DNA of 64,000 nt, taken from NCBI GenBank assembly GCA_020809705.1, contig CP085830.1:4402001-4466000 (forward strand), read 5' to 3'. Source of the stretch: Calonectria ilicicola (taxonomy: Eukaryota; Ascomycota; Sordariomycetes; Hypocreales; Nectriaceae). Of the stretch, positions 11,642-22,233 are shown piece by piece. The notes beneath the pieces are model-generated. The model saw nothing but the letters and a program-made list of their open reading frames with translations, made no database searches and was not told where the DNA came from. Within the stretch, counting starts at the first letter, position 1, and each line of letters begins with the position of its first letter. A program made the translations under genes and the position numbers.

Positions 11642-13369
11642 CTAGATGGCCATTGAGGAACAGCAAACCGTCTTTTTTCCGTTCACTGTCTCTAGTCTGC
11701 AGAAACATGAAGACTCAACAGGTATATCAGCTCCTGCAGCAGCAACAGTGAGCTGGCTTTTGATAATCTCGGCTTCTGCTGTACGCCCAAGTCGAACAAG
11801 ACATTCGTGGTATCCATGGAGGGCCCACACGTTATTTGGGTGTCTATGGGCCCCAACCAATGAACCAGACAAGCCCAAGTCCTCAGCATAGGCTTTTGCA
11901 GCCTCTTCAACGCGTTGCTGCTCTAGAGAAAGTGCCGCATAGGGATGTCTGGTGGGAAGCATCCAGGCCCAAGGTTCTGCATAAACCAGAGCGTCTTCAT
12001 GTGAAATTGCTAGCCTCAGACTTTCAAAAGCAACGTCGTAGTCGCCACGTCTGTACTCGATTTCTCCATCGAGCATGGCTGTAGCTACTTTTAGGATATC
12101 TGATACCTTGTTTGGAAAAATGAGTCGTGTGGCAGGAACTTGAAGGGCTGCAGCGCGGAAGAGCTCGCGTTCAATATCGGCATTTTTGACATCCCCAGTA
12201 GCAGCGAATGCAATTCCCTTCCCGTAGTGTACAAAGGCGGCCGTGACACAGTATAGCTGTGGGTTTTCGGGGATGGGCAGTTTCTTGAGCTCCTCCCATT
12301 TTCCGAATCGAATCAAGACGTGCACACGAACCGATTTGAAGAATTCTAGCCAGTCTGCGAGAGGGGGCGATTCAACCATAAGCATACTTTCAGTGATTGT
12401 GGCTTCCATTCTGGAAGTTGCTTCAAGAGCTGCATCGGCTTGCCCAGCCATCATAGCTGCATAAATTAGCGAGTGATAGTTGTGCATGCGATAGAAGGAG
12501 TAGAAATTTTCTCCGCCTTCTTTTTTGTAGTACTTGTCATCTGCGATTGTAGCACTCAGGTTTGTGTGGAGGGCGCGGCGGTAGTCTCCAATAAGGACGT
12601 CGATGTGGCTTGGCATGTGATGCATATGCCCTCCATCTGGAACGAGGCTTCGGAGATGGTCTGCTGGTATAATACCCCTTTCTGGAGTCTTAGACATTTC
12701 CACAAGATGGATATATAAATGAAGGATCCCGGGGTGAAACTTTGCCTTTGGCAGCTTGATTCCCTCTCCAAGAATCTCCTCAACTTCAAATACAAAGCTT
12801 GAGAGATTTGGATTGCCGGTTTTGGCTTCATAGAGCTGCCAAGGCGTTGCGTTCATCAGCGCATCAGCAGAGAGGGTAATGATGTCAAGGTCTCCATTTC
12901 CGAATTGTTTGTGGACCTCTATCATGGCATGGGCGTACTCCTTCACATAGGGAGTAAAATCTTCAGGCGCCTCTTTCGGGAAGCGTTTTAAAAGAGCAGA
13001 AACAAGAGCCTGTTCCACAGGTGTAGCGGTCGATGAGACCTCCTTTGCCTTTTGGCAAAACTGATAACATTTGCTAAGAGACCTCTTTAGATCCTTTTCG
13101 TCGAATGCAGCCCAGACTTTGTTATAGTTTGGACCAGATACAAAAGCAACACCCCAGTAGCCCATGGCACAATTCGGATCATGGGCAACCACTTGCTCGA
13201 AGCAGGCGGCAGCTTCTCTGTGGTTGAATGAGTAGGCCCATACAAGGCCTCGATTGAACCATTCTTGGGCATCAGAGTTGTTCGTGCTGATTTGCCACTT
13301 GTGATCTCCAAGGTTGAAGTAGGGGTCTGAGGCAGGTACCTTGCCCGCGTTTTCCAAGCTTAGCGCCAT
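11642..13369 (-). CDS. TPR-repeat protein, 575 aa
   Basis: One uninterrupted frame of 575 codons starts at the ATG complementary to 13367-13369. Tetratricopeptide-like helix pairs are visible near the N-terminus (EWFNRGLVWAYSFNHREAAA, then CFEQVVAHDPNCAMGYWGVA) and near the C-terminus (ALHGYHECLVRLGRTAEAEI). A PSHIDVLIGDYRRALHTNL segment lies in the middle. This matches a widespread family of fungal and bacterial cytosolic TPR-domain proteins with no assigned function. There is no signal peptide or membrane helix. Residues C and FC near the end (SSCFCRLETVNGKK..CCSS) are unusual, a Cys-rich tail of unknown meaning. It shares a 0.9-kb divergent upstream region with the MFS gene at 14288. Confidence 0.85.
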   Translation of the reverse strand: MALSLENAGKVPASDPYFNLGDHKWQISTNNSDAQEWFNRGLVWAYSFNHREAAACFEQVVAHDPNCAMGYWGVAFVSGPNYNKVWAAFDEKDLKRSLSKCYQFCQKAKEVSSTATPVEQALVSALLKRFPKEAPEDFTPYVKEYAHAMIEVHKQFGNGDLDIITLSADALMNATPWQLYEAKTGNPNLSSFVFEVEEILGEGIKLPKAKFHPGILHLYIHLVEMSKTPERGIIPADHLRSLVPDGGHMHHMPSHIDVLIGDYRRALHTNLSATIADDKYYKKEGGENFYSFYRMHNYHSLIYAAMMAGQADAALEATSRMEATITESMLMVESPPLADWLEFFKSVRVHVLIRFGKWEELKKLPIPENPQLYCVTAAFVHYGKGIAFAATGDVKNADIERELFRAAALQVPATRLIFPNKVSDILKVATAMLDGEIEYRRGDYDVAFESLRLAISHEDALVYAEPWAWMLPTRHPYAALSLEQQRVEEAAKAYAEDLGLSGSLVGAHRHPNNVWALHGYHECLVRLGRTAEAEIIKSQLTVAAAGADIPVESSCFCRLETVNGKKTVCCSSMAI

Positions 13370-14287
13370 ATTGGAGAGTAAGGTTGTGAATCAGAATACT
13401 GGCTAAATTTGATCGTAAACCAAATTTTTCTGTATTTCTCCCATTTAAATACGGATGAAAGTGTGTGAGAGGGTGGAGGCATTCAACAATTACAAATCAA
13501 TCATATGATAGAAATATCCGATTATCAATGCAATTACCCAAATAGATCAATCTGAAACGCGTCTTTTTGATCCATTTTTAGTATACAGCTTACATAGAAA
13601 TCTGGGGTCCAATGCCTTGTTCGGAGCCGTACTCGGCGATGACCCTTGAGGCATCGTGCGGGCCGTCGGGAATCGGATCATCGGGAATGTCGTAATCGGA
13701 AATGATCGGTTCAGTCGGGGGTGTTATCAATCACACCGATTGAACCTAGATCAACTACCCCAGTTCCCCGGGTATGCCCGCATGTGTGAGTTACTCTCGG
13801 ACATTTCTTGCGCGGAAGTTTTGCTCGTGAGCCTTCTTTCACGAAAGTCTCCGGCGCATGTGTAGGCATTGGAAGTCCATGCGACCCTCAACATATCTGA
13901 CAGCCACTTGAGTTCCCCGGAAGAGAATTCTGTGCCACCGGCACAAATTACGGAAGTATCCAATCCTATAAGGTATTAGTTCACTTGTCAGTTATGGCCG
14001 AAGCCGTGGGTATCATGTTTTGTTTGTTCCCGGCTGCTTAGTTGATGCCACTTTCGCTTATTAAAATCTTTGTTCGGCGACTGATCGCCACCTAATTTCG
14101 CATGATGTGAATACTCCGTATTGAAAATATCCACAGCTGTATTTAAGTTTCAAATTTGTGTAATAAATACAGTTCATATCTCAATCATCTACATAAGCTT
14201 CAGCGAACTCGCGGTCATTGTGGAAGTGATAAACCTTCATCCAATTTACCATTTTACATTTATAATCATCATAACACTGGGGAAACG
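13370..14287. promoter_or_regulatory. Divergent promoter region, TPR gene / MFS gene
   Basis: This 0.9-kb gap separates two divergently oriented genes, so it should hold both promoters. CCGG-type steps occur at about 13849 (tctccggcg) and 13917 (ttccccggaag), and a gatcggttcagtcggggg stretch lies near 13702. No specific factor site can be named with confidence, and no gene was seen. Confidence 0.35.
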
Positions 14288-15664
14288 ATGTCCCACGAAA
14301 ATTCCACTGTTGATGATGGTTCAGGGGAACCGAATGATTCGAATCACGGCCAATCTGCTCGAACCATTCGACAGCCTCCGCCTCTTTCCGAAGGAGGGTA
14401 CGGGTGGGTGTGTACTGCATGTGTTGCCATGGTTAACGGCCACTCGTGGGGAATAAATTCAGCATATTCAGTGTTTCTTGCGTATTACATCAAAAATGAA
14501 ACCTTTCCTGGCGCAACACCTCTGCAGTACGCGTTCGTGGGATCCGTCAGCATCGCTTCCACACTCCTGATTTCCCCTTTATCTACTATCGCCGTCAGAG
14601 AAATAGGAACGAGGCCAACCATGCTACTAGGAGCTCTTTTGCAATCCGCGAGCTTGGCTTGGGCAAGTGTCACTCCGAGCCTGTGGCAGTTGTTCCTTTC
14701 TCAAGGTGCACTCTTTGGTGTCGGAATGGGCCTTCTTTTTATTCCTTCCTATGGGATTGTCGCCCAATGGTTTGTTCGCCGACGTGCGTTGGCAAATGGG
14801 ATTGCAATCGCTGGGGCCGGACTAGGCGGGCTGGTGTATTCACTTGCTTCTGGGGCAATGATACGAAATCTTGGCTTAGCCTGGGCTCTCCGAATTCTGT
14901 GCATTATTACCTTTGTGGTTAATGCTGTTTGCACATTATTTATTCGAGATCGATATAAGGAGATTGGTTCGAATCAGATAGCTTTCGACATATCATTATT
15001 TCGGAGATTGGAGTATCTCCTCATCCTCGCCTTTGGGTCCATCAGCATGTTGGGGTATTTTATCCTTATCTACACCCTCGCCAACTACGCAAACGAAATC
15101 GGACTGAATTCATCACAGGCATCTGTAATACCAGCCTTGTTTATGCTGGGGCAGGCTGTAGGCCGTCCAATAATTGGGTACTTTGCTGATTCCATCGGGC
15201 GAATCAACATGGCAACAATCACAACTCTTTTGACCGGTGTCTTCTCGTTGGTTGTTTGGATCAATGCAAAGACTTATGGAGTCTTGATATTATCTGCCCT
15301 TCTGCAGGGGCTTGTGGCTGGATCGTTTTGGGTTACTGTCGGACCGGTGATGGCTGAGGTTATTGGACTCGAAAACCTCCCATCTGGGCTGACAATATTG
15401 TGGTTGATTCTCTCGGTCCCATCAGCTTTTGGCGCCCCCATCGCCTTGGAAATTGTTGACACCACAGGAAGTTACCTGGGAGCACAGCTCTTTACGGGGT
15501 TTTCCTTTATAGCGGCCGGCATCTGCATCGGAATGCTTCGTGGATGGATGATTGGTCAAGGTGATGATCACAGCCTCGGAATGGAGTCTGAAGAAAGGAA
15601 AGCAAAGTGCAGAAAACACTCCCTTGGCTTTGCATATAATTGTTTCAAGATCCAAAATGTATAA
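14288..15664 (+). CDS. MFS transporter, monocarboxylate-permease-like
   Basis: This is a single-exon gene of 458 aa. I chose ATG 14288: upstream in-frame codons back to 14156 lack hydrophobic or conserved character, and the family begins with a short polar N-terminus. After that the signature EGGYGWVCTACVAMVNGHSWG appears (residues 35-55), the hallmark GGYGWVV start of fungal monocarboxylate transporters of the major facilitator superfamily. About twelve hydrophobic segments follow, with a central loop carrying RDRYKEIG. The transporter is expected in the plasma membrane and may move short-chain or aromatic monocarboxylates; specificity is not visible. The C-terminus (CRKHSLGFAYNCF) is short. 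Confidence 0.88.
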   Translation: MSHENSTVDDGSGEPNDSNHGQSARTIRQPPPLSEGGYGWVCTACVAMVNGHSWGINSAYSVFLAYYIKNETFPGATPLQYAFVGSVSIASTLLISPLSTIAVREIGTRPTMLLGALLQSASLAWASVTPSLWQLFLSQGALFGVGMGLLFIPSYGIVAQWFVRRRALANGIAIAGAGLGGLVYSLASGAMIRNLGLAWALRILCIITFVVNAVCTLFIRDRYKEIGSNQIAFDISLFRRLEYLLILAFGSISMLGYFILIYTLANYANEIGLNSSQASVIPALFMLGQAVGRPIIGYFADSIGRINMATITTLLTGVFSLVVWINAKTYGVLILSALLQGLVAGSFWVTVGPVMAEVIGLENLPSGLTILWLILSVPSAFGAPIALEIVDTTGSYLGAQLFTGFSFIAAGICIGMLRGWMIGQGDDHSLGMESEERKAKCRKHSLGFAYNCFKIQNV

Positions 15665-16505
15665 TATTGAATGGTGGCCAATATGAAGAATACTCTTGCT
15701 CAGATTGGGATTTTCCCAACTGTAAGAGTAGAGTATTCTGACCTTCGAGAGCAATTTTGATGGAGGAGAGAAAGAGTGTTACAAAAATAAATGGTTATCG
15801 GATGTTTTGTAAATAGATCTAAATTGACACACAATAAAATTGAATACAGACTGGTTTGCTAATATAATGCAGAGAAAGTAGACTTTCCATCAATAGTGAC
15901 AAAATCCCCAGTTCACGCCAATCTCCCGAACAAAAGTCTATCCATCGTCTTAGTAAATTCAATCTCACAATATATTTCAATTCTAGAACTAAGAAAACAT
16001 CGCTAAAATGGTTGGGAATTCTACTATTTGAGAGTTGCCTTTTGGTCGAGTCATTGAAAGTGCTGAAGTAAAATGTTACCGACGGATAAGATTGGACCAG
16101 GAGGTATATAAAATTGTGAAAGGAGAGAAAAATGGTTTCTGGAATGTCTCTGGGGAAATTGTTGAATCAAGATTAGCTGGTTTCAAGTCACGGTCTAGTT
16201 CAACGAATGTATTATAGAACACCACAAGAGTGGACCAGTAGCGGCCATTAGAATGGCGGTCATAATGGGTATGCAAGATCTATTGGATGGGCTACAGGGC
16301 TGCAAGGATTGGAAAATGCAGGCGCATGCATAATTTTTAAGTCCAAGAACTATTTTTGAAATTTGGCACCAGAAGCTAAATTTAATGAACTTATTGTAAT
16401 AAAATAAATAACGGTAGAATGAGAGCAAAATGCCGATAAGAAATATTTAATTTGGTCTGGAAGATACATGCATGGGAAAATTGTTTTTCTCTCCTACCAA
16501 CCTCA
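15665..16505. other. Convergent intergenic region, 0.8 kb
   Basis: The 3' ends of the plus-strand MFS gene and the minus-strand surface-protein gene face each other. The sequence is strongly AT-rich (taaaataaataac and similar), consistent with 3' UTRs. No gene, RNA fold or repeat that I can support. Confidence 0.4.
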
Positions 16506-17732
16506 TTAGTCGATTGTTGTAGTAGTTGTGACGGTGCTTGGCGATGGAACGGTCAAGGTTGCAATTTGAGTGATGAAAGATGTAACCGGAATAGTGACCA
16601 CTCCTCCAATAAGCGTGTTAGTTATATCATTTGTGATGGTCTCGGTTACGAAAGCAGTTCGATCATTTTCAACCTGAACGGTAACTGTGGTTGGTTGGGT
16701 GAGAGTTTGATGAATAGCCATAGGCATTGTAACCGTGACGTACTCATGAAGTGTTGTCTTGTGCGTAACAGCATTTGTTTGCGTGCTCTTGATGAATTGG
16801 AACTGCTGAACTGTTTTGGTTGCGGGAACAATCACAGTTTGAAGCTGCGTGATTTCAATGGTGCGAGTGTACGTAGTCGTCACGATCTTGGTGGGACCTG
16901 GGACATGGACTGTTGGGCCAACTATTTTAGTTGTGGGCTTAGCCGTGCGCGTCCTGGTTGTGTAAACCGTTGTAGGATGATAGCCCAGGCATAGGCAAGC
17001 GCTTTCTTGATCATTATCGTTGTATGATCCCAAGTGCCTGCCAAAACCATCACGCGCTTCAAGAACAGTAGGCATGGCACGAGCTTTGTTATCATTATCT
17101 CGCTTGTCTGGGACAATGGTTGGGGCTGCAACAGTGACAACCGAAGTGATAGTAACAAATTCGTAAAGACTGTTTGTTGCTATGAGGATAACCGTATTAA
17201 AATCAGTGATAGTCTGTGTCTCGGCGACGGTAAGAATCGTAGTAGTGAATGGAACGGAGTTGATTTCGGTGACGAGGGCGGTGGCATCCGTCGTAGTGAA
17301 GGTCGGGGAGTCGGTAATTGTGCTTGTAATGATATAGTCGGTGACGAGCACATCTAATGTCACTGTGTCGATCTCCAAGCTGGTAAGAACGACAGGTTTT
17401 GTAACGACTTGTGTTTCTGTAATTTTTCCGAAATAGGTGTGCTTGCGGGTAGCTGTGACAGTGCTCGTAATAGTTGACGCTGGATCGGTGCTGGTGCATG
17501 GCTTCGTTATAGTGACTGTAGGTGTCTGCGTTACATCGACGATTTTTGTCTCTGTGGCATGTTCTCTGCAATAATCACAGGCCCGGGATCTGTGTTTATC
17601 CTGGGCCATATATTGGAAGAGTTCATTTCGCATGCACCCCGCGGATGTGTCCGATCCACCTTTGCCAGGAACGGGAGATGCGGCGGCACCTGAAATTGCG
17701 ACCGACAGGCCAAGCAATGAAAAAAACCTCAT
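16506..17732 (-). CDS. Secreted Thr/Val-rich cell-surface protein
   Basis: This is a single-exon gene of 408 aa. It has a clear signal peptide (MRFFSLLGLSVAISGAAASP), then a short region with four cysteines (CMRNE..RACDYC). The rest is dominated by Thr/Val/Ile-rich beta-strand-like repeats such as TVTITKP, TITSTVTATR, TTYTRTIEITQLQTVIV and STVTTTTTID. A second small Cys pair (ACLCLGYHP) lies near residue 250, next to a dibasic KR site (PDKRDNDNKAR). High Thr content predicts dense O-glycosylation. There is no obvious C-terminal GPI signal, so it may be secreted or wall-bound. I cannot assign it to a named adhesin family. An (AG)n microsatellite lies about 45 bp upstream of the start codon. 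Confidence 0.75.
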   Translation of the reverse strand: MRFFSLLGLSVAISGAAASPVPGKGGSDTSAGCMRNELFQYMAQDKHRSRACDYCREHATETKIVDVTQTPTVTITKPCTSTDPASTITSTVTATRKHTYFGKITETQVVTKPVVLTSLEIDTVTLDVLVTDYIITSTITDSPTFTTTDATALVTEINSVPFTTTILTVAETQTITDFNTVILIATNSLYEFVTITSVVTVAAPTIVPDKRDNDNKARAMPTVLEARDGFGRHLGSYNDNDQESACLCLGYHPTTVYTTRTRTAKPTTKIVGPTVHVPGPTKIVTTTYTRTIEITQLQTVIVPATKTVQQFQFIKSTQTNAVTHKTTLHEYVTVTMPMAIHQTLTQPTTVTVQVENDRTAFVTETITNDITNTLIGGVVTIPVTSFITQIATLTVPSPSTVTTTTTID

Positions 17733-18715
17733 CTCTAAAGAGCGATGTTCAAAAAATGATCAGAGAATTTTTGAATAGAGAGAGAGAGAGAGAGAGACGG
17801 CGTATGAACGGGCGTCGATTGGCAATTAATGACTGGATTTCATAGGCGCCAGGAAAGAAGGTCAAGGCAAATGATGAAAGAGAGGATTGTGACGATTAGA
17901 GATCCAAGAAATAGGATCAGTGATTAATGCATGCTAATGTTATATGACTTATGGGTCTGCCCTGAACCCCTATTGCTATTTAAGACCAGTCCATTAGCGG
18001 AATTTACCTTGGAAGTAAGCCTGGACCGGCTACCCGTGAAACGACTCGCCACCAAGTAGTTCAAAGGTGTCAGTACTTGACTACTGTTATCGGGATCAAA
18101 TTTAGTGATACTTTTGGCTCCATACGTTAATCAACAGCCCAGGAACCTACCAAAACGTTGGAATCAGCGCCCGTTCCACATTGCTCAAACAAAGCCACAC
18201 CAGATTTGCTCCTAAATTCCGAGTCAAAAAGATCTCATCGGTCATCCCGGCAGAGTTCGATTGGGTCTCGACTCAGGCCAATCTAAATGGGAGCCAGCGC
18301 AAAGTTACGCATCTGGCTATCCCCTTCTCGTCTCTTGCGGATCGGGTCGGGTCGCCTAGCGCATAGTTAGCCTGTTTTGATGATCGGATTGCCCGCTCAG
18401 AAGGAGTAAGGCATGGTTACCATCGGACATTATATTGCAAGAGCTTTGCTGTTGTTTATAGTTGAGATGCAATGGGACAAAGAAAAAGTTGAAAGCCAAG
18501 TCACTCGTACCGTAAATGGCAATAAGCACTCATTTATTTTGTATCGTACTCTTGACCAGATTTAATTCATCGACGTCAAGAAACACAGTGCTGATAGTTT
18601 AGCACCAAAAACATAGCCCACTCTGCGATTTTAGCCTGCACCGAATGCTCTTTCATCTTATAAGCGCTAGTCCCTCATATCAAAAAGAGAAGAGCTTGGG
18701 ACCTCCCTTGGCTTT
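17733..18715. other. Intergenic, 1 kb
   Basis: This region contains the promoter of the surface-protein gene on its left side and the 3' flank of the Dal5-type transporter on its right. Apart from the (AG)n tract I see no gene or structured element. Short frames at 18181-18366 have no recognisable content. Confidence 0.4.
17777..17797. repeat. (AG)n microsatellite
   Basis: About ten uninterrupted AG units. On the coding strand of the surface-protein gene this is a (CT)n tract 45-65 bp upstream of the ATG, so probably in the 5' leader or core promoter. Confidence 0.9.
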
Positions 18716-20538
18716 TCAAGGTACCCATAACCGAACGTCTCGTCCTTGCCGCTTCGAATTTAACCTCCTATAGTAGATCACTAGGCCAAAGCTGAGGATA
18801 GCAGCTAGTCCCGCACAGCCGGCATTGATTGCATGTCCTAATCGGTATAATGGACGGTCTTGCGGCCGGTAAATCCAAACCCCAGTGATTTGACCCGGGC
18901 CAGAGAATGCGACGTTCATGGCCGTAGCTAGCGACATGGCAGTTGTGTTTGTGATATTATCGCCAACCCATGCACAGAGTGCAGGCAAGCCGCCAAATGC
19001 TCCAGATGTGGCAATAATTAACAAAACATAACGACCTTTGAAATCTTCTCCGGGTAGAGCAGCTAGTTACGGATCTAATTAGAATGGTTTCCTGAAAAAT
19101 GGCTTGCAGGGATGTACCTAGAATAAGGAATGAGATGGCGCAGATGGAGAGGCTGATACCCGCCACTAGCCCTCGAGTCTTGAAGCGATCTGACACCAAA
19201 GACGCTATTAATGTGCAGACATAAGCCACTGCATAAGGTGGGACAGTGAACAACTGAGCTTGTAATCCCTCAAAGCCCAATCCCTGCACAATGGTAGGTG
19301 CGAACAATGACAACGATGATACCCCGCAACCAATACCTAAATACGCTAAATAGTGGGCATAAAGCCTGAGGTCTAATAAGGTTTCTTTGGCATCTGCCCA
19401 AGTGATTTTCTGCTTACTTTTTTTCGGGTCAACATGCGGAGCCATTTTGAAGGGCGGGTATTGTACAGACCTTGCAGCTTCATAACCCAATCTCTTCCTT
19501 TGGACGCGTTGTTCTTCTTCACTTAGCCATGTAGCATCTTCAGGGTAACTAGGCAGAAGAAAAAAGACTAAAGTTCCGACGATAACTACCATACTCTGAG
19601 GTGAGCATTCTCGCAAATCTTTTCTTCAATGGGTTGATTACTTACTAGAAGGAACACCTTCTAAGATGAATAGCCAACGCCAAGCTTCCATGTTTGCGAC
19701 CCTGTTCATATGTCCAACACCATATGCAATACATCTAATAAAGTAGATTAGTCACCACTTATTGCATGATTGGAGTACAACCTACCCGCCAAAAGCTCCA
19801 GCTAAAGTAGCACTGCAAAGAAACGCTGCAATTCGAAGTGCACGTTCCCCTGGCTTGTACCAAAAGCTGAAGTAATAGATCATACCTGGAAATGTACCGG
19901 CTTCACTGGCTCCCAAGAAGAAGCGAAATGCCGTCACGCTGGCTACGTTTTTAGCTCCACCTATAGCGGTGCAAAATGTCCCAAATGTGATCACGAGAAA
20001 ACCAAGCCACCTAACAACCGGTTTTAGTTGGGTTGCCTATCGTAAACTGATCCAGAGTGTAGACGCGCACCTTTTGGGCGTGAAAACTTTCATGGCCAAG
20101 TTGCTGGGTGCCTCAAACACCGAGTATGCCACGAGGAATACCATCAAGGCAATGTTATATTCATGCGTACTCAAATTGAGCGATTGCATTAAATCGTCGC
20201 CGGTGTCAGAATTCAAAATCTTTGCGTTGCCTACAGCCCCACGTATCAGAACAGTGGAAAACAAACGTTGTTTCTTGAATCGAGATGAATAAGATACCTA
20301 TATTGGATCTATCCAGGTAGCACAGCAAGTATATGGCGGCCATGATCGGGAGCAGTCGAGTATCCATCTTGCGAACGAGTCTAAGCATTTGTTAGAATCT
20401 CGAAAAATCAGACAAAGAAAGCTCTAGAAGGATTCACTTCTTCTCTATAATGCATTCTTCATCAGAGAGTGAGATGGCTGAGTCAGTGCTGCTGTCCTCC
20501 ACCATCTCAACATCGAGAGACTCCTTTAGTTGAGCCAT
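18716..20538 (-). CDS. MFS transporter, Dal5/allantoate-permease (ACS) family
   Basis: I reconstruct seven exons: 20538-20438, 20380-20298, 20230-20071, 20010-19786, 19734-19642, 19593-19118 and 19044-18716. They give about 488 aa in one frame. Landmarks are KLVRKMDTRLLPIMA..YLLCYLDRSNIGNAK (TM1 of the anion:cation symporter family), FLVAYSVFEAPSNLAMK, the MFS loop, WRWLFILEG and LPSYPEDATWLSEEE. The C-terminal half ends ..YYRRLNSKRQG. Family members import vitamins, allantoate, small acids or dipeptides with protons across the plasma membrane. Four of the six introns are clear GT..AG. The one after ..LEGVPS is weak: the best-looking donor breaks the frame, and I had to use GTAATC..CAGAG (48 bp). 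It is divergent from the Zn2Cys6 regulator, 1.7 kb away. Confidence 0.85.
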
Positions 20539-22233
20539 TGTGTGTTAAAGTTGGTCCAAAATGAATGTGTTAGCTCCGAGAATTTTACTACGCGAGATGA
20601 ATTCTCTGGGAGTCTAAACATAGTATTTACGAGTAGAAAGATATGGAAAACTTGTGGTCTCATGTTACGAGTTTATGGGGGTCCATTAACTATCTGGGGT
20701 GTTTAGTGACGCGGGGAAAACCTGGGGAAGTGGGGGCAAGTTCACACCTCAACAATGTTCTCAAATGCCGGGGAGACTTGAAGGATTCCGAAATGTGACG
20801 TATAAGTTATTGGGGACCCAAGCCGATCGCCGTGCTGACCATGCAATCAGTAGTTCTAGTCATCGAAGGCAAATTAGCTAAGCTGCGGACAAGCCCTAGG
20901 CCCATTTATTTGAGAATACAATTCTACATAGCTTTGAGGCTTGTAACGATGCTGCGTTATATGAGCTGTGGCATAATGAACTTGGCATTAGGTTTAAATA
21001 TTATGTAGAACCTGGCTTTCTTTACTTATCAAAACGTGTGGCTGCAAGAAATCTATACAGAGTACATCATTAGGCTCTTGAGTCCCAAACATGGCTTGTT
21101 AGTAGGAGATGGCCTATGTCTATCCTTGTCGGAACTCCTCCGACAGGAGAATACATCCCAGGTCTCACGGAGCAATAAGCTCGCCTTTTAGGCTAATAGA
21201 AACACACGTATCAGACTACAAATAACAGGAAGGTGGGATTTTGTAGATGTCGCATATTAAAATCCACCGTTACTCTATATTATTAGACATAGGACCGACT
21301 ACCGGGACATAACGGCCTTCTTTCCGGCGGCCAGATTGCCAAACAATTCTCAGCGAACTAGAGAACTACCTACACAAGCAATTTATACAACCCTCCCTCT
21401 GTGCCCCACTCCCGGCAGCATATTTTCCATCAACTTAGGGATCGGCAGCCGAGCTTATCCTTGGGTAGCCTTTACAAATCCGTGCAGCTGCGGGGTGGCT
21501 GCTGTCTCGGGGAGGCTAGGTGAATTCCGGTCGTCGGTGGTTCACATGGAAACAGGGATGAGACCGTGTATGCGGAAGGTAAGCTAGGGTAACATTTCCT
21601 CTGTGCCGATATACGCGAGATTAAAAAAGATGATATGATGCATGTCAACACTCTTTCCGTGTCGCAGAAACGCAGTGCTACCAGTTACGAACAGTCGGCT
21701 CTATTTTTCCGAGATCTGCGCTTTTTCAAAAATATTTGTCAGAGATATTTGGGAAGAAAACGGCTGTAAAAAGATAGCGCGATGGTTTAGATAGCGTACC
21801 AATAAAAATATTTGGCCTGAAATGAGGCAAGATTCTCGTCGCTAGTAAGTTGTTTCTCATCACATAATTCCTTTTGTGTTTTCTTGCCGAACCTAGCAGA
21901 CTTTCAGTGCTACAGTGTTAGATCAAAGGCTCTCTTGTGTATTAATTATCATGATTTCGAAGTTCAAATAATTTAATCACTGCCATAATTAATATATATT
22001 GCCATTGTACCCATTTTAAATGACTGTCATGAGATCAACAGAGACGAGGTCGTATTCAGTCAGCTATGGAGCACTTAGTGAAGACTGGCACTCGAGCTAC
22101 CCCGCACCTTAATTGGGCGAAGGCCCGGCGCGTAATGGACTGACATAGGAGATTAGAAGATTTCAAAGAACTCGTCATCGCAAAATTCCCCGGTTGCTAT
22201 TTTATCGGGGGGAGCGGAGAACAGTCACGGAAA
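20539..22233. promoter_or_regulatory. Divergent region between transporter and Zn2Cys6 regulator
   Basis: This is a 1.7-kb spacer with no convincing exon. It must hold the promoters of the Dal5-type transporter (left, minus) and the Zn2Cys6 gene (right, plus). Small perfect dyads occur, for example a cggaactcctccgacagg stretch near 21129 and ctttccggcggcca near 21320. CGG/CCG steps are frequent between 21100 and 21570, as expected if zinc-cluster factors act here; no exact site can be named. Confidence 0.35.
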
